Positions 12,151 to 23,600 of a DNA stretch of 64,000 nucleotides are shown piece after piece. The position numbers and the translations under genes are program-made. The DNA comes from Drechslerella dactyloides. Lineage: Eukaryota > Ascomycota > Orbiliomycetes > Orbiliales > Orbiliaceae. The stretch lies in the NCBI GenBank assembly GCA_020064725.1, contig JAGTWJ010000001.1:2790001-2854000 (forward strand), read 5' to 3'. The notes under the pieces are model-generated. The model saw nothing but the letters and a program-made list of their open reading frames with translations, made no database searches and had not been told where the DNA came from. The stretch's first letter is position 1, and each line of letters opens with the position of its first letter.

Positions 12151-13083
12151 TTAATATATTAATAAATATTTATTATAAAATTATAGAAAAATTACTTCTT
12201 TAAATAATAGTTTAAAATAATCTAATTAGTATTTTTTTTTATTTTTTAATATTAATATTAAATTAATAATAATTATTTTAAATATTGTTAAAAACAACAC
12301 ATTTTTTTATTGTTTGACTCTAAATATCTAAATAATTTACGAACGAAAATCTTTAAAAATTAAAAATCTAATAAATAATGATATAATCTAGGCCTGTTTA
12401 AAGCTACTATTTATAATAATAAAAATTAAGTTCTAGAAACTCTGCTAAAGTTGGCACAACACACTAACTATTTTTTTAAAATAATTATACATAAATATAA
12501 TTAAAAAAATTAAAAAAATAAATTTGAATTTAATATATTAAAACTTTTTTATTTTTATTTTTTTAATTTTTTTTTATATATTATATAATTTAATATCAAT
12601 ATTTTTAATTTTTATAATAAAATTTTATAAAAAATTGAATTTTTATTAAAAAAATTTAAAAAAAATTATAAAATAAAATATTAATTTACTTTAATTTAAA
12701 AAAAATTTTAGGATTTTTTTATATATTTTTATATATATAATTATAATAAAAAATAGCTAGTGTGTAGTCAGTGTGTTGTGCTAACTTTAGCAAAATCTAT
12801 AAATCTTAATTTTTAATATAATAGATAGAGGTTTTGTACAGGCCTAGATTATATATTTATTTAATAGATTTCTTATTTTTAAAGATTTTTATTTATATAT
12901 AATAAAGATATTTACTGGCAAACACTTAAGATTATATGCTGTTTTTTAAAAATTTTAAATTAATTATTATTAATTTATTTTTATATTTAAAAAATGTAAA
13001 AAAATATAATGAATTGATTTTAATTTATATTAGTTGAAAGATATTTTTTTTATAATTTTTTAAGAGATATTAATTAGAATATT

Positions 13084-13153
13084 AATAAAAAGGTTTTGGT
13101 GGGGTGTTGGGGTGTTCGCTCACTTGGGGTGTTCGCTCGCTTGTGGAATACGT
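13084..13153 (-). repeat. right terminal inverted repeat with tandem subterminal motif
   Basis: Reverse complement of the left end with a few mismatches, for example AAGTGAGCG for AAGCGAGCG and a few extra bases. It ends GGAATACGT directly before the flanking TA. Confidence 0.85.
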
Positions 13154-13155
13154 TA

Positions 13156-13735
13156 TAGGATTTTCAGAGTTTAAATCCGTCTAATGTTTTCCGTATTCAT
13201 GGATTCTAACCGACCCTTAATATGGCGGCGGAGCACACGATCGACATATATAGTGGAGCAAATGGGACCTTGAATTAAGGGACCTAGGATCCTGTCTAAA
13301 CATGAGATGGATGGCAGTGGAGGACCACCATCGCCTTGTTTCAGTTATATAGCTTCCAGCTAGCTAACTGGTCTCCACGTGTTCACCGTTACACGTCTCA
13401 AGGCGCACGGATCCTCGGCTTCCAGGGTCCCGATGCTATTCTTGTAATATTCCAAGATCCATCCGGCCGTAAAGCTTTGCCCTCGCAATGCAATATGAAT
13501 TCACAAATCCTCACCAAGATGATGAATGTTACTTGAGCTAGTCGGTCAGCTAGTCGGACCACTATTCGATATATTCAGACTAGCCCGTCTGCTAGTATAC
13601 TACCCGACACCTCGCGAGTGTAGTCCCTTTTGGATCTAGCATCTTGCTAGACTATTCCTCGACTCAAGACGAGTACCATCTACGAGAAGCAAGCCTCACT
13701 ACCCCACGGTATATCCGTTATCCGGTCCATGCAAA

Positions 13736-13772
<37 letters not shown>

Positions 13773-14339
13773 CGACTTCAGCCGGCCAACCACAGCCACA
13801 TCGATGCATCCCCGTCTGGACTTTCCAAAGAATCGAGAACAATCGCCATTCATGCATGCCAGAAACGTAAAAGCTCATAAAAGTACATTTATATACTTTA
13901 TATCACTCACTACCAAATACACATGCAAAATAAATCGCTCGGACAGTGCATGCCAACATGTCCGTACAACTACAAACGACACGAATGCGCAGTATGATTG
14001 CTAAAAAACAAAAAAAAAAAAAAACACCGCGAGTCCGACAGTCCGCGTATGAGTATGTATGTATATGCATATGTCTATGTCTCTAGACGTAAATCCATCC
14101 ATCCATCAAGCTGGTCAGCGCAATGCAATGCAACGAGCATGCTAACCACCGACACTCCACCGAGTTCGCCCACCCACCCACCCACCGAGATGTGTAGATA
14201 CAATGTACATATCCATTACATTACCATTATCTCCACCATCTCAGGCTAGCTAGCCAGCCAGCAATACCACGCCAACGGCTGCCCACTGGCACACAGTGTC
14301 ATATCCACCGACGACACGGATATAGTACGGATAATGCCA
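13156..14339. other. intergenic, no supported gene
   Basis: Contains the (AC)15 microsatellite, a 14-A run near 14010 and a short CCCA repeat near 14170. It forms the 3' flank of the Kre9-like gene. No coding frame is supported. Confidence 0.5.
13740..13770. repeat. (AC)15 microsatellite
   Basis: Fifteen uninterrupted AC units lie in non-coding sequence between the foldback element and the Kre9 gene. Confidence 0.95.
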
Positions 14340-15486
14340 TCAGTCCTTCCACCGGTTCAGGAACTTCGCCATATCATCGTCCGGCATCGGCGCCGGCGCG
14401 GCTTCATTCACCACCGTCGTCTGCTGGTATGTTATCGGCTGTGTGATCGTTGTCGTGGCGAGCGGCTGGGGGCCCTTCGTCGTGAAGATCGTGTACGCGC
14501 TCGTTGGGTTCAGCCGCTTCATATTCTTCGCCGTGATCTTCGAGCCGGGTCTGAGCACGCCAACGATTGCAGTTAGCACCAGCCTCTACTCGCAAATATA
14601 TAGCACGAATCGGTTGAAATATGGTACGTATAGCAGGTCGAGAAATAGTATAAAGGGGACGGTAAGGGTATTTGTGTCTACGCACCTCGGCTGCATCGGA
14701 GCGTATTTAATCGCCCCCGTCTGCTGGTTATACGGTATACCGTACTGTCCGGCCGCCGGATCCGGGGCTTTCGCCGCCGCCGCCGCTGGATGTACAGCTG
14801 GCGGACGGTCCGTATCTCCCGCACCGTTGGCCGCGAGCTGTGCTGGACTCCACGTGCCGACCATGCCCGTTACCGAGAAGCGGTCCGAGTAGTTTACCAC
14901 TGTGCCATCTGCCGTCGTCCACGTTATCCGGAGGAAGCTGCGTATTGTATCAGAGTCAGTACACATATATACCCGGGAGATGCAATGCCCCTCGCCTGCT
15001 TGTTGGTGAAAGGCTATGGCGTGGTGCGGTAGATTATGCTTACTAGAATGCTCCTGGACCGGCCAATGTCGATATGACGGTGACGGGCACCGTTCCCGCT
15101 GCCGTCGAGAACGTCTGGCCAGCTACCAGCGTGGTGAGAGGAAGCTGCACAGCACGCACGACTATTAGAACACCATATCATCTCATCTCGCAACGAGCCG
15201 AGACGTATATAACCCGGCTGAAGCTCAGATACCCAGGCCAGGACAGGATAACATCGGTAGGGCTACGTACGATATTCGCATTGCTCCCAGTGCACAAGTC
15301 CAGCGTGAAGGCGCTGCTGGTCAGAATCTTAGGATCGTTCCCGTCGTCGCTCCACGTTACCGAGAACGCCTTGTTCGCCGGGAATGCTTTCCCAGACACG
15401 GGGGCCGTGAAGACGACTTCCCCGCGCGCTGGCGATGCCAATAGCAGGATGGCTGCGGCCGAGCAGACGCTGCTGAGAGCCCTCAT
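14340..15486 (-). CDS. Kre9/Knh1-family cell-wall beta-1,6-glucan assembly protein
   Basis: Four exons, 15486-15271, 15144-15044, 14937-14686 and 14550-14340, encode 259 residues. Donors are GTACGT, GTAAGC and GTGCGT, and all junctions keep frame. Residues 1-22 form a signal peptide (MRALSSVCSAAAILLLASPA). The next ~100 residues match the Ser/Thr-rich Kre9/Knh1 N-terminal Ig-like domain (VVFTAPVSGKAFPANKAFSV, LRITWTTADG, SDRFSVTGM). The C-terminal part has the Kre9-specific segment YGIPYNQQTGAIKYAPMQPR, then ITAKNMKRLNPTSAYTIFTT. In yeast these secreted O-mannosylated proteins are needed for beta-1,6-glucan in the wall. No clear GPI signal is seen: the tail ends in hydrophilic AKFLNRWKD. Length is close to yeast Kre9/Knh1. 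The exact biochemical role is unknown even in yeast. Confidence 0.88.
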
Positions 15487-18132
15487 CCTCTGCTATAGAT
15501 GTATGTGTATAGATTTGCGGATCCGCGTGTACCCGCTGAGAGCGGCTGTCTAGGGTGTAGGTATGTAGACCAGGTAGTCCACGCGGGGTACCACTGGCTG
15601 ACAACCTGTTGGTGGTTGGTAGGTAGTGGTGGTTGGTCCCGTCAGTCGTCGTTCGTGAGACCCTTCGCCGAATCGGACGGTGTAGAGGAGGCCGTCGTCA
15701 AGGCCCCACGTCGTACGGAGTGTAGCGGAGCTCGAGCACCTTGATCCCCTCCAACAAAACGCCAGCGATCACCTCAATCAATATCCAACAGCCAGCAGCG
15801 TTCCAGGACCAGGGCCAGACGCGCCGGTCGAATGTTCCCTCGGCTTCTTCTTCTTCTTCTGCCCTCCTTCAATCGCGGCCGTGCGCACCGGAGATCTCCA
15901 ACCAGGCTGCCTCCAACGTTCGTTCGTTCCGGCCGGGGTTTGAATCGAACAACGGTGACGTCCGTCGTCTGGCAGTGCAGCTAACAGTTAGGTGGCCGCT
16001 AGTCTCCTGTCCGGGGGTTTTAGACTCGTCCGCACGTTGGCCGTGCGTGCTTTCGATCGATGACTTCTGATCCTGTTGGTACGGACGTTGGATCGAATCG
16101 AAACTGTTGACTTGGCGGCAGTGCTTTTCTTCAAAGGGCGGAAGTCGGTCTGGTCGGGTTCAGGTCCGCCATGCAAGCTTGCCGGGACGTTACATCCAGC
16201 AGTGGGCAACAACAAAACTCTGCATTGTCGTTCAATGCGCACGAGTGAGCGTGGCCATTCTTCCATAAGCCCTCGCCTTCACCGCCTGCAACGTCAACCT
16301 CGACGTATGCACGTTTGTCTGTCCGTCTGTCCGTCTGGATGGACGTCGGTGGACCGCCTCGTCCGACCGAGTCCACCGAGAATAGCACCGTCGAGGTTCA
16401 ATGCGAGCTTACAAGCTCGTCGAAACGATGGAATTATACGCATTGCACACACCACAATCAACATCCCACGCGACAGCAAACTAACTACACCACCCGCCCT
16501 CCCTCCCTCCAAGCTTTCTCACGGCATTCCATGCTGCTCCCCATGCCTGTACCTACTTATGTACCATACGCACGTTGTAAGAAAACCGTAATCAAAAAAT
16601 TCGCAAGGCTGGCAGTACCCGTTTGAAACGTCATAAACAAGGTTCAAGCAGACCCGCCCGATCGATCGCGAGCTCGCGCTCGCTGGCATGTGAAAATTCC
16701 ATCCAAAAACGCCAGGTGTAGACACAGGTCCCTGGTAGTCCAAGCAAGTACCGCACCGCATGCATGCACGGCACTAGCCATCCATCCATCTACACCAGAC
16801 ACGCGATAGTGCTTCCCCCATCCTGCTCCACCGGATTGGCCGTTAATCTACTTGTAGCTAGACGGTACACCAACAGGGCCCTAGCATCGCTTCGACATCT
16901 GCTCGAAACACGTTGGGACCCATTGGAAACTCTATGTCGCGAAGAGGAAGAGAAACAAAGGTAGGTAGGTATTCTCGATATTAATTGCTTCTGCTCTGCC
17001 ATGCTACACTGCTTGCCGACCTGCTTTCATCCCCTCCCCTCCCTCCCTGCAGGAATTGCTTGCCCGCCTAGCTGCCAGCTGTCGTCCGCTACTCCACGGA
17101 TGCTGTATCCTCCCAGTCTCTGAAATACCTCACTCGCAAACAAAACGTACGGGGAGAAACAAAAACAAAAAAAAGGATACATGTGTATCCATCACATGCT
17201 CCTTGTTGACCGGACGGAAGGCCGTACAGCTAGGCCGCAGGAAGAAAGGAAGGAGAGAATCGAATCTAAGGGAAAGGAAACTTTGATATCATATTGAGGT
17301 CCATCCATCCCATCCGCCAAAAGTACTCCGGCAGCAGATCGGATCCCGATCATGCCCATGCATTGTGCTTCCCCTCTTCCGTCGCCCCATCGCCGAAGCA
17401 GATAACAAATTGAAATAAAAGCTAGAAGGGGAAGAGGGAAGAGAAATAAGAGTAGTAGTAGTAGAAGAAATAGTAGTAATGTATAGTGAATAAAGTAAAT
17501 ATACGCACGCATATAGCGCATACAAAGAAAAAAAAAAATCGGGAGGCTGTCACTGAGCCCCGAATGGTCCCTCGAAAGGTGGACATGATCCAAAGGGCCC
17601 TGCAAAAGTAAAAAAATACTCAAGGGCGAAAAAAGCGAGCGCTGAATAATGATGACAAAACCACATGATCGCTGAATCAAAACAGATAGAATATAGGTAT
17701 CTTTCCCTGAAAACGCCCCTTCGTGCTATTTATCCCAGCCAACCAAGAACATGAAATCCAACCGTACAAAGTGTGAAGTGGAAAGTAAAAAAAATATTCT
17801 GTACAAAGGAGAATAGATGTCACGATATCGATTCGAGTTGCTGGGTCTGCTCAAGATCGGTCGAAACAAAAAATATCGTAAAATGTCAAATGCGCTGTTC
17901 TATTCTGGATGTGCTTCTGGTCGCAGAAATTTTCGCAGGATGCATTCTGTCGGACGAAAATGATAAAATGGCTTTCCTTTCAAAGAGATGTCGGCTTGAA
18001 TAAAGATTTAGAGAAATATAACAGTACCGCATCGAAGGGGTATTATGTATTTGGATGCTGAGAAATCCTAGGTGATGCCAACTGAAATGGCGATCCTGTC
18101 GTAGGGAGATCGGAACGTCGAGATTGGTCGAC
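15487..18132. other. gene-poor stretch, no supported gene
   Basis: Upstream of the Kre9 gene and 3' of the cyclin gene. It contains short open frames on all strands, a (TAG/GTA) trinucleotide repeat and A-rich runs (17170, 17530). Nothing with recognisable domains or coherent splicing was found. Confidence 0.45.
17449..17480. repeat. GTA/TAG trinucleotide microsatellite
   Basis: Imperfect run of agtagtagtagtag...tagtagtaa in non-coding sequence. Confidence 0.7.
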
Positions 18133-19344
18133 TCATACGTCAATCATGACTTTCCGAGGAGCCGGGCTCTTGCCGCGAACCCTGCTCCGGCTTCGGTCTC
18201 GAAAGACCAGATCGCCTTCGTCATTAATGGCCAGTCTCCCGCGCTTCATCAAGCCTGCGGTGCCAACTTTGACCTGCATTTCAGCTTGGTTTCTCAAGAA
18301 CTCGCTCTGCTTCCGCAGCATCGCCTCATTAACGTTCAAGTCGAAGCCGGTCAAGAAGCAGAAACTGATCTCCAACTTCGACAGCTCGCCTTCGCTGAGA
18401 CCAGCGACCTTGGCGAACAACTTTTGGGAGTGCGTGCAGTCCTCAATCGATTTCGCAGCGACCCGCAGAGCGGCAACCAACGCGCGGTGGACGCTCAACG
18501 TGGTGATCGGGAGAATGTTCTCCTTGATGGCGAGGCGGTGTAGGAACAGAGAAGCGGCGAGGTATACCGACGTCGACAGCGGGCAGTACCTGTGGATCCG
18601 GAAAAGGTAGTCCTCAACGCTGATTGGCGGCGCCGTCTTGCTCCAGAATTTCCGCGTGATGGTCGAGTATTGGGTCATATTGTCCATCGCCTCGACGCCC
18701 TCCGCGATGACCTTGCCTGTGAATGGCTCTGGACTGCTCAGCGGCTGCGATGGCGGTGAAAATGGTGTCCCGGATGGATCGGGTGACAGGGTCTTCCTCT
18801 TGACAACGACTCCGTCAATGTTATCGACGCATGTGGTCGTGAAGGCGAATCCCGAAGGTTCGGGCGACTTGGCCTGGAACTGAGGCGACATGACGGGCGA
18901 ACGATGGCCAGGATACGGATTGACCCAGGAAGGATTCGAAGAGATGTTCGAGAAAGCGACCGACGGCTTGATGGGCGCTGGTGGCTGGAATCTCGACTCG
19001 GGTGTGCAAGATACCAGAAACTCCATCGATCTCGCTAGCAGCTGCAGCGCTGTCGTTGGTGGCATCTTGAAGATATCGTAGGTGCTGGTGGGGTCCTCGG
19101 TAGGGTTGGACGTCTGGGAGGCGAAGTGTACGGTTGGGCACGGCCCCGACGACTCCATATCTGCGGACGGGTGCGGGGCCGGAGGCAAAGCATTGCTCGA
19201 AGTCGAGGCAGCCGAAGAGAAGCTACTTCTCGAGCTCGCAGACTGCTGTCCCGAAGAAGGCGAGCGAGAGGAGATTTCCGGCGAGGAGGCCGTAGCAGGA
19301 GAGTCGGGGGGTGTCAGGGAGGCATTTCGATGGTGTACGCTCAT
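18133..19344 (-). CDS. Pho80-like (Pho85-type) cyclin
   Basis: Single exon of 403 residues. Residues 1-90 are Ser/Pro-rich and disordered, with several SP/TP sites. MPPTTALQLLARSMEFLVSC (94-113) resembles the N-terminal segment typical of filamentous-fungal Pho80/PREG-type proteins. The cyclin box spans about 240-345 (ISVEDYLFRIHRYCPLSTSV, AALRVAAKSIEDCTHSQKLF, LSKLEISFCFLTGFDLNV). Such cyclins bind the CDK Pho85/PGOV and act in phosphate sensing, cell-cycle or metabolic control; which of these applies here cannot be told from sequence. The C-terminus is basic (RDRSRSRVRGKSPAPRK) and may be a nuclear signal. The start is the first ATG of the frame, and the intronless structure covers the whole domain. 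Confidence 0.88.
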   Translation of the reverse strand: MSVHHRNASLTPPDSPATASSPEISSRSPSSGQQSASSRSSFSSAASTSSNALPPAPHPSADMESSGPCPTVHFASQTSNPTEDPTSTYDIFKMPPTTALQLLARSMEFLVSCTPESRFQPPAPIKPSVAFSNISSNPSWVNPYPGHRSPVMSPQFQAKSPEPSGFAFTTTCVDNIDGVVVKRKTLSPDPSGTPFSPPSQPLSSPEPFTGKVIAEGVEAMDNMTQYSTITRKFWSKTAPPISVEDYLFRIHRYCPLSTSVYLAASLFLHRLAIKENILPITTLSVHRALVAALRVAAKSIEDCTHSQKLFAKVAGLSEGELSKLEISFCFLTGFDLNVNEAMLRKQSEFLRNQAEMQVKVGTAGLMKRGRLAINDEGDLVFRDRSRSRVRGKSPAPRKVMIDV

Positions 19345-22300
19345 GACGCAGGAAGACGTTTTCTCGGGCGCTATAAGAGGAACCGCAAAGGAGCCGTCCG
19401 CATGTCGGCTAGCAGCGCCGTTGAAGGGGGGTGTCAGAAGGGAAGCCAGCTTGACGGTGTGCTATGAAGCACCGATGAACGTGGCCGGCCTAGGTGAGAG
19501 TAATAGGTAGGTGACGAGTGTATCGTCGGGGCGGTATTTTCGCAGGTAACGGCCTGAGGGTTCGACCGTTGGACTGGAGAATGTATATCGGGGTGCCTGG
19601 TGACCTCGGGAAGACTGCAGAAGATAAGTTCAGGGTACGTTAGCTTCTTCATTGCTCATGAGCGTAGGCAGGCAGTCGACGGTTTATATGACAAGTCGCA
19701 GGTGGTAGCGACCAGCTGTTGTGCAACGGCTGGAAACGAGAAATGTGATCGGGGTGGGCTGAACCAACATCCCTGCGCACGGGAGGGTGGGAGCATTTGG
19801 GAACGCAAACTTACAGATTCTTGCGGTGAAATGGGGGCAGTCAATCGAGCCGAGCGAGAAGGCTGAAGGCCGCGATATGTGATAAGAGAGCTTGTGGAAT
19901 GGTTGCGCAAGGCGTAATGTGACAGGGCCTGTTGCGAAAAGATCCAGCTCAAGAGGTCGCGACAGTAAGGACTGTGTCGAAAAAGGCGTCGCTTATCAGG
20001 GTATCTGATACCAAGAACACAGCTAGCCCGCGGAGGGTAGTTTGTATTCTGTCGACAAAAGACGGAGGGTGGTGGGAGCGTCTGTCGGAGAGTGACGGAC
20101 TGAGTGCTCGAGGCAAATAAAAGTAGGTTATCGTCAGACGAGCTGAGGATGAGAGCTGGCCTGAGGGAGCAGTGGTGGAAATATATGGGCGGCGAAGTCT
20201 GGGGTAAGACAAAGATGAGGATCTAGCAGTGGTCAGATACCGGAGTATAAGTAAGTAAATGCGTCGGCCAACGTCAACGTAGCCTGCGGACTGGGCTTTC
20301 AGGCAGGCCGGGCTGGCTGTCGGGGCTGTCGGGCTGCAGCCTGTGTGCACCGCCGGATGAAACTGGCAGCGGTGAGTGACCCCTACAGAATAAGACAACC
20401 GGGACAATGCACTAATGCCGTGAAGGCTGCAGCACATGGGCGGGAAAAAGAGCAGGAGTCAGCCAGCCAGCAACGTCGGGTGAGTTGAGCGAGGGAAGCG
20501 ATGGCATTGGGCATGGATGGAATGTGGTGTGGAGCGTTCCTGGCTTGTGATATTGGGCCCAGCCAGAAAAGTATAAATATCGGAGAAGAAGCAACGAAAC
20601 TAAGAAATGCGCAGGAGGCCAGCGGACAGCGAGCACCGCACCGGACAAGACGCCAGCGAAACGAACATGAACAGCGGACGGCGGGCTCGCGTTCGGGCAG
20701 GCCAGGCCAGCGAGGGTGCCATCCGGCGCCGAAATCGTGATGGGCGCACCTTGCTTTTGGGGCTAGCCGGCCATAGCCAGCCCGCCAGCCAGCCAGCTTG
20801 ACAGGGCACTCCGCTAAATTTTCTGCTTGCCAGCTAGCTCGCTCGCTCGCTTTGCTTGCTTTGGGTGAACAGAGTGCCGCCCGTGTCTAGTGGCTTTTAA
20901 CTCCCCGCTGGTTCTCGCTGTTCCCCCGAACCGATTATCGATCACAGGAGTGACAGTTTCGTTGTTTCGCACGATGGGACGATGATGCAGCGCTGCAGGA
21001 GCCCACCTCTTTGACGAGTGCGGACGCAAAAGACAGAGAGCGCGCCAAGCCGCTGAGCTAGCCAGCGAACGAGCTTATTCCTCTCTTCCCATGAGGGGCA
21101 GGGGTCATCGAAAACCCGATTTCCACCTGTTCCAATGGCGAAGGGAATGCCGTGCCCCGGCTTAAGCTTGGGTAAACGTGGTGAAGAAGGGTGGAAAAAA
21201 GGATCGCGGACCGGAACAAATCGCGCCCCATACGCGGCATCCGTCAGGGCAAGGAAAGGGCTGAGCGAGGGACCAAATGCATAATCGTAATCATAATGAA
21301 ATCACCGTACTGTGTGTGTATCTTACCAATTGGTCGTTCACCGCCACGGCGTGCGAACGAAGAGATCGGAAACAAGGAGGCCGAGGCAGTGCCGATGCGC
21401 GATGCGAATTGGTGTGTGTTGTCCACTGGAGCAATTGCCTAAACCGACGGCCGATGCTGCTTTGAGGTCTCGCGCCTTCCAGCGAACTGACTCGTCTCCG
21501 AGGGGTTAATGGATCTTGCGATCTGGCTGCGCGGACACTGGCCGGCAATTGGTGGAAGCTCGTTTCCGGGCGTTTTTGTTTCTATAGCTGGCTTCGTGCA
21601 GAGCTTAGAGGCTTCTGAGGACCGGGTAGTGACGAAGTGTATTTTGAAGGCCAATGAGCTTCTCGACGTAATTCGAATGTTCCCACCGCTGATATCCGAA
21701 GGCCTAAAGCAAGACACTCTGGCAGGTATGGGAAAATAGGATAGTCGAGCAGAGTCCTAAACTCGGTTTCAGGACCCAGATAGAGCTAGATAAAGCAGCT
21801 GGCGTCCAGGCCCAGGAATCAAAGGTTACCCAGTGTCGATGATACGATGGTGACGCTGTGCGTGGTTTCCGAAATCTGGGCGCGCGGCGTCGATCGCTCT
21901 GCGGCAGATTACGCTCGATGATGAAAAAGCGTGAGGGTTCCCCAGGTTGAGAAATATAACCCTGGTCAGCCTAGAAGACTGTCTTACGTTGTATATTTGT
22001 ATATCCTAGGTTGTAGCCGCGAGCTGGTTCTGCGGTGATATAGGTATTATTGATTACACTGCGTCTCGATGTCCGAATCAGTGCGTAGGTGGTGGGGACT
22101 GTGCAATGCGGCAGGGTCTGAACGTAATAATAATGCTCCGAAGGGTGCGTATATGCTGCAATGTATGTATATCGACGGCCGTTGAAAACGGGTCCACCTG
22201 CTGGGTTTAAAGCAAAGTGTGCGAGTCAGTAAAGCAAGTCTGCGAATTGCGAACCGACGTTCTCCGCTGGCTTCTTGTACGGGACATCCACCCGCGCGGA

Positions 22301-23600
22301 GATTTGTTGATATCGACGTAGACACGTATGGAGACGTCGAAGCAGCCAATAGAGGAAAGGCAATCCGAACCGCCCCCAACGAGTGGTCGAATATAAAAGG
22401 TGATAATAGTGGGTTGTACTGGATGGGAAGAAAGGGACGTACTACGTCCAATATGTCACGCAACCAAAAATCCAAGGGAGGTAGCAATATTAAATATAAG
22501 AAGTACCTTTGTAATAGCCAAAGTTGTGGAAAAATAAAATAAAGAAACCACCGTCGACAGTATTTTGTGATTGATCAAATTAGCAAAGTGGCGGACTTGT
22601 AGGCTGCGCTGGCACGAGGCCGTCGGATGCCGTGGGCACTATTTCGGCGAAGGCTGTCTGCTTAGGCTGCCGGCTAACTAGGTCTGGACGAAATGTGGTC
22701 CAGGTGATGCCTCGATGCCACCCAAGTAGACGCACACCGATATGAGAATATAGATTAAGGTGCCCGGAAATCCGTGAACTAGCTCCCAGAGCAGCGATGC
22801 AGCGGGACACCCTCCCCGAAAGGACGACAAGCAGAAAGGGAAGCGAAGGCTGGGATCGGTAGACGCTTCGATTAGGTGGGTGGATCGCCTGACCTGATGG
22901 AGGCAAAAGGCGCAGCCAGCGCGACACGATGGCGGTGAACCGCGATTGATGAAGTGATTTTACTGTATCGCTAGTCGACGACCTAACGAAGATGCAGCGA
23001 ACTAGCTCTGAAACTGGAGGATGGATTCTTAGTTCAAACGTGGAGATGATACTTGTCTGGAGTGCGATGTTGTCGAGGACGTGAAGGGAGCAGTTGAAAG
23101 AGTTGTGAACGGGTGGATTTCAACAAGCGGTCTCAGCTGCCGTCCGTTCTCACACGTTCTCTCCCACGATCGAGCGACGGGAGGAGAGGGGCGACTTTAT
23201 TGCGGCCTGTCCTCCTCTCTCTTCTCTCCCACGTTCTCCCGCCAGCACGAGCATCGTAGGCTTCATCCATTGGACGGACTTCCCACCGTCCAAGACTTGC
23301 GAACATAATCACTGAGCAGCGGGCTAACAGCCATCCTACCGATTGACCACAGCTGCAGGTGTCCAGACGTACCACGCCGTACCACACCGTACTCACTCTG
23401 CTTTACAGCGCCCTTAACGTTCGATGACCTGGCCGGACGTCTACTCTCCGCTATCCGCCGCCCATGCATCATCCCTTCGCCTGTGCTGGCACCCCAGCAT
23501 GCCTCAGCAGGCCAGCCAGGCAGTCAGAGTGGACCCTGAGTTTCCCTAGCTGAGTTAACTTGGATCGAATCGAATCGAATCTCTCGCAGATGACCCCCTT
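19345..23600. other. gene-poor region, part 1
   Basis: No frame could be assigned to a family or joined by convincing splicing. TATA-like boxes stand at 20570-20577 (TATAAATA) and 22392-22399 (ATATAAAAG) on the plus strand, so transcribed units with little coding capacity are possible. The best short frame is 21509-21739 (+, 76 aa, VSIAGFVQSLEASEDRVVTK), which I leave unannotated. A (CGAAT)3-4 run lies at 23564-23580. Confidence 0.45.

Larger units (their letters stand above)
12082..13153. mobile_element. foldback (full-length inverted repeat) DNA transposon / MITE-like element, TA target site
   Basis: The 1,072-bp element is bounded by TA (12080-12081 and 13154-13155), as for Tc1/mariner/pogo-type insertions. 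The ends are inverted copies: ACGTATTCCACAAGCGAGCG at the left and its complement at the right. Homology is not limited to the tips. Matching blocks lie at mirrored positions along both arms, for example TAATCTAGGCCTGT (12383 and 12838-12851) and GCACAACACACT (12453 and 12772-12783). Each half of about 535 bp is therefore an imperfect inverted copy of the other. The tips are GC-rich, with a 17-bp unit (AAGCGAGCGAACACCCC) repeated twice in tandem at each end, probably transposase-binding sites. The interior is extremely AT-rich and has no coding potential, so the element is non-autonomous. Confidence 0.85.

Noticed and set aside
12082..13153. RIP-degraded autonomous transposon
   Set aside because: The GC-rich tips are unmutated and the core shows mirrored arms rather than a decayed transposase, so foldback structure explains it better.
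13740..13770. CRISPR-like or satellite array
   Set aside because: Simple (AC)15 microsatellite; no spacer-repeat structure occurs anywhere in the window.
19500..19600. Isolated B-box-like GGTTCGACCGT on the plus strand near 19560
   Set aside because: No matching A box, acceptor stem or anticodon arm could be folded around it.
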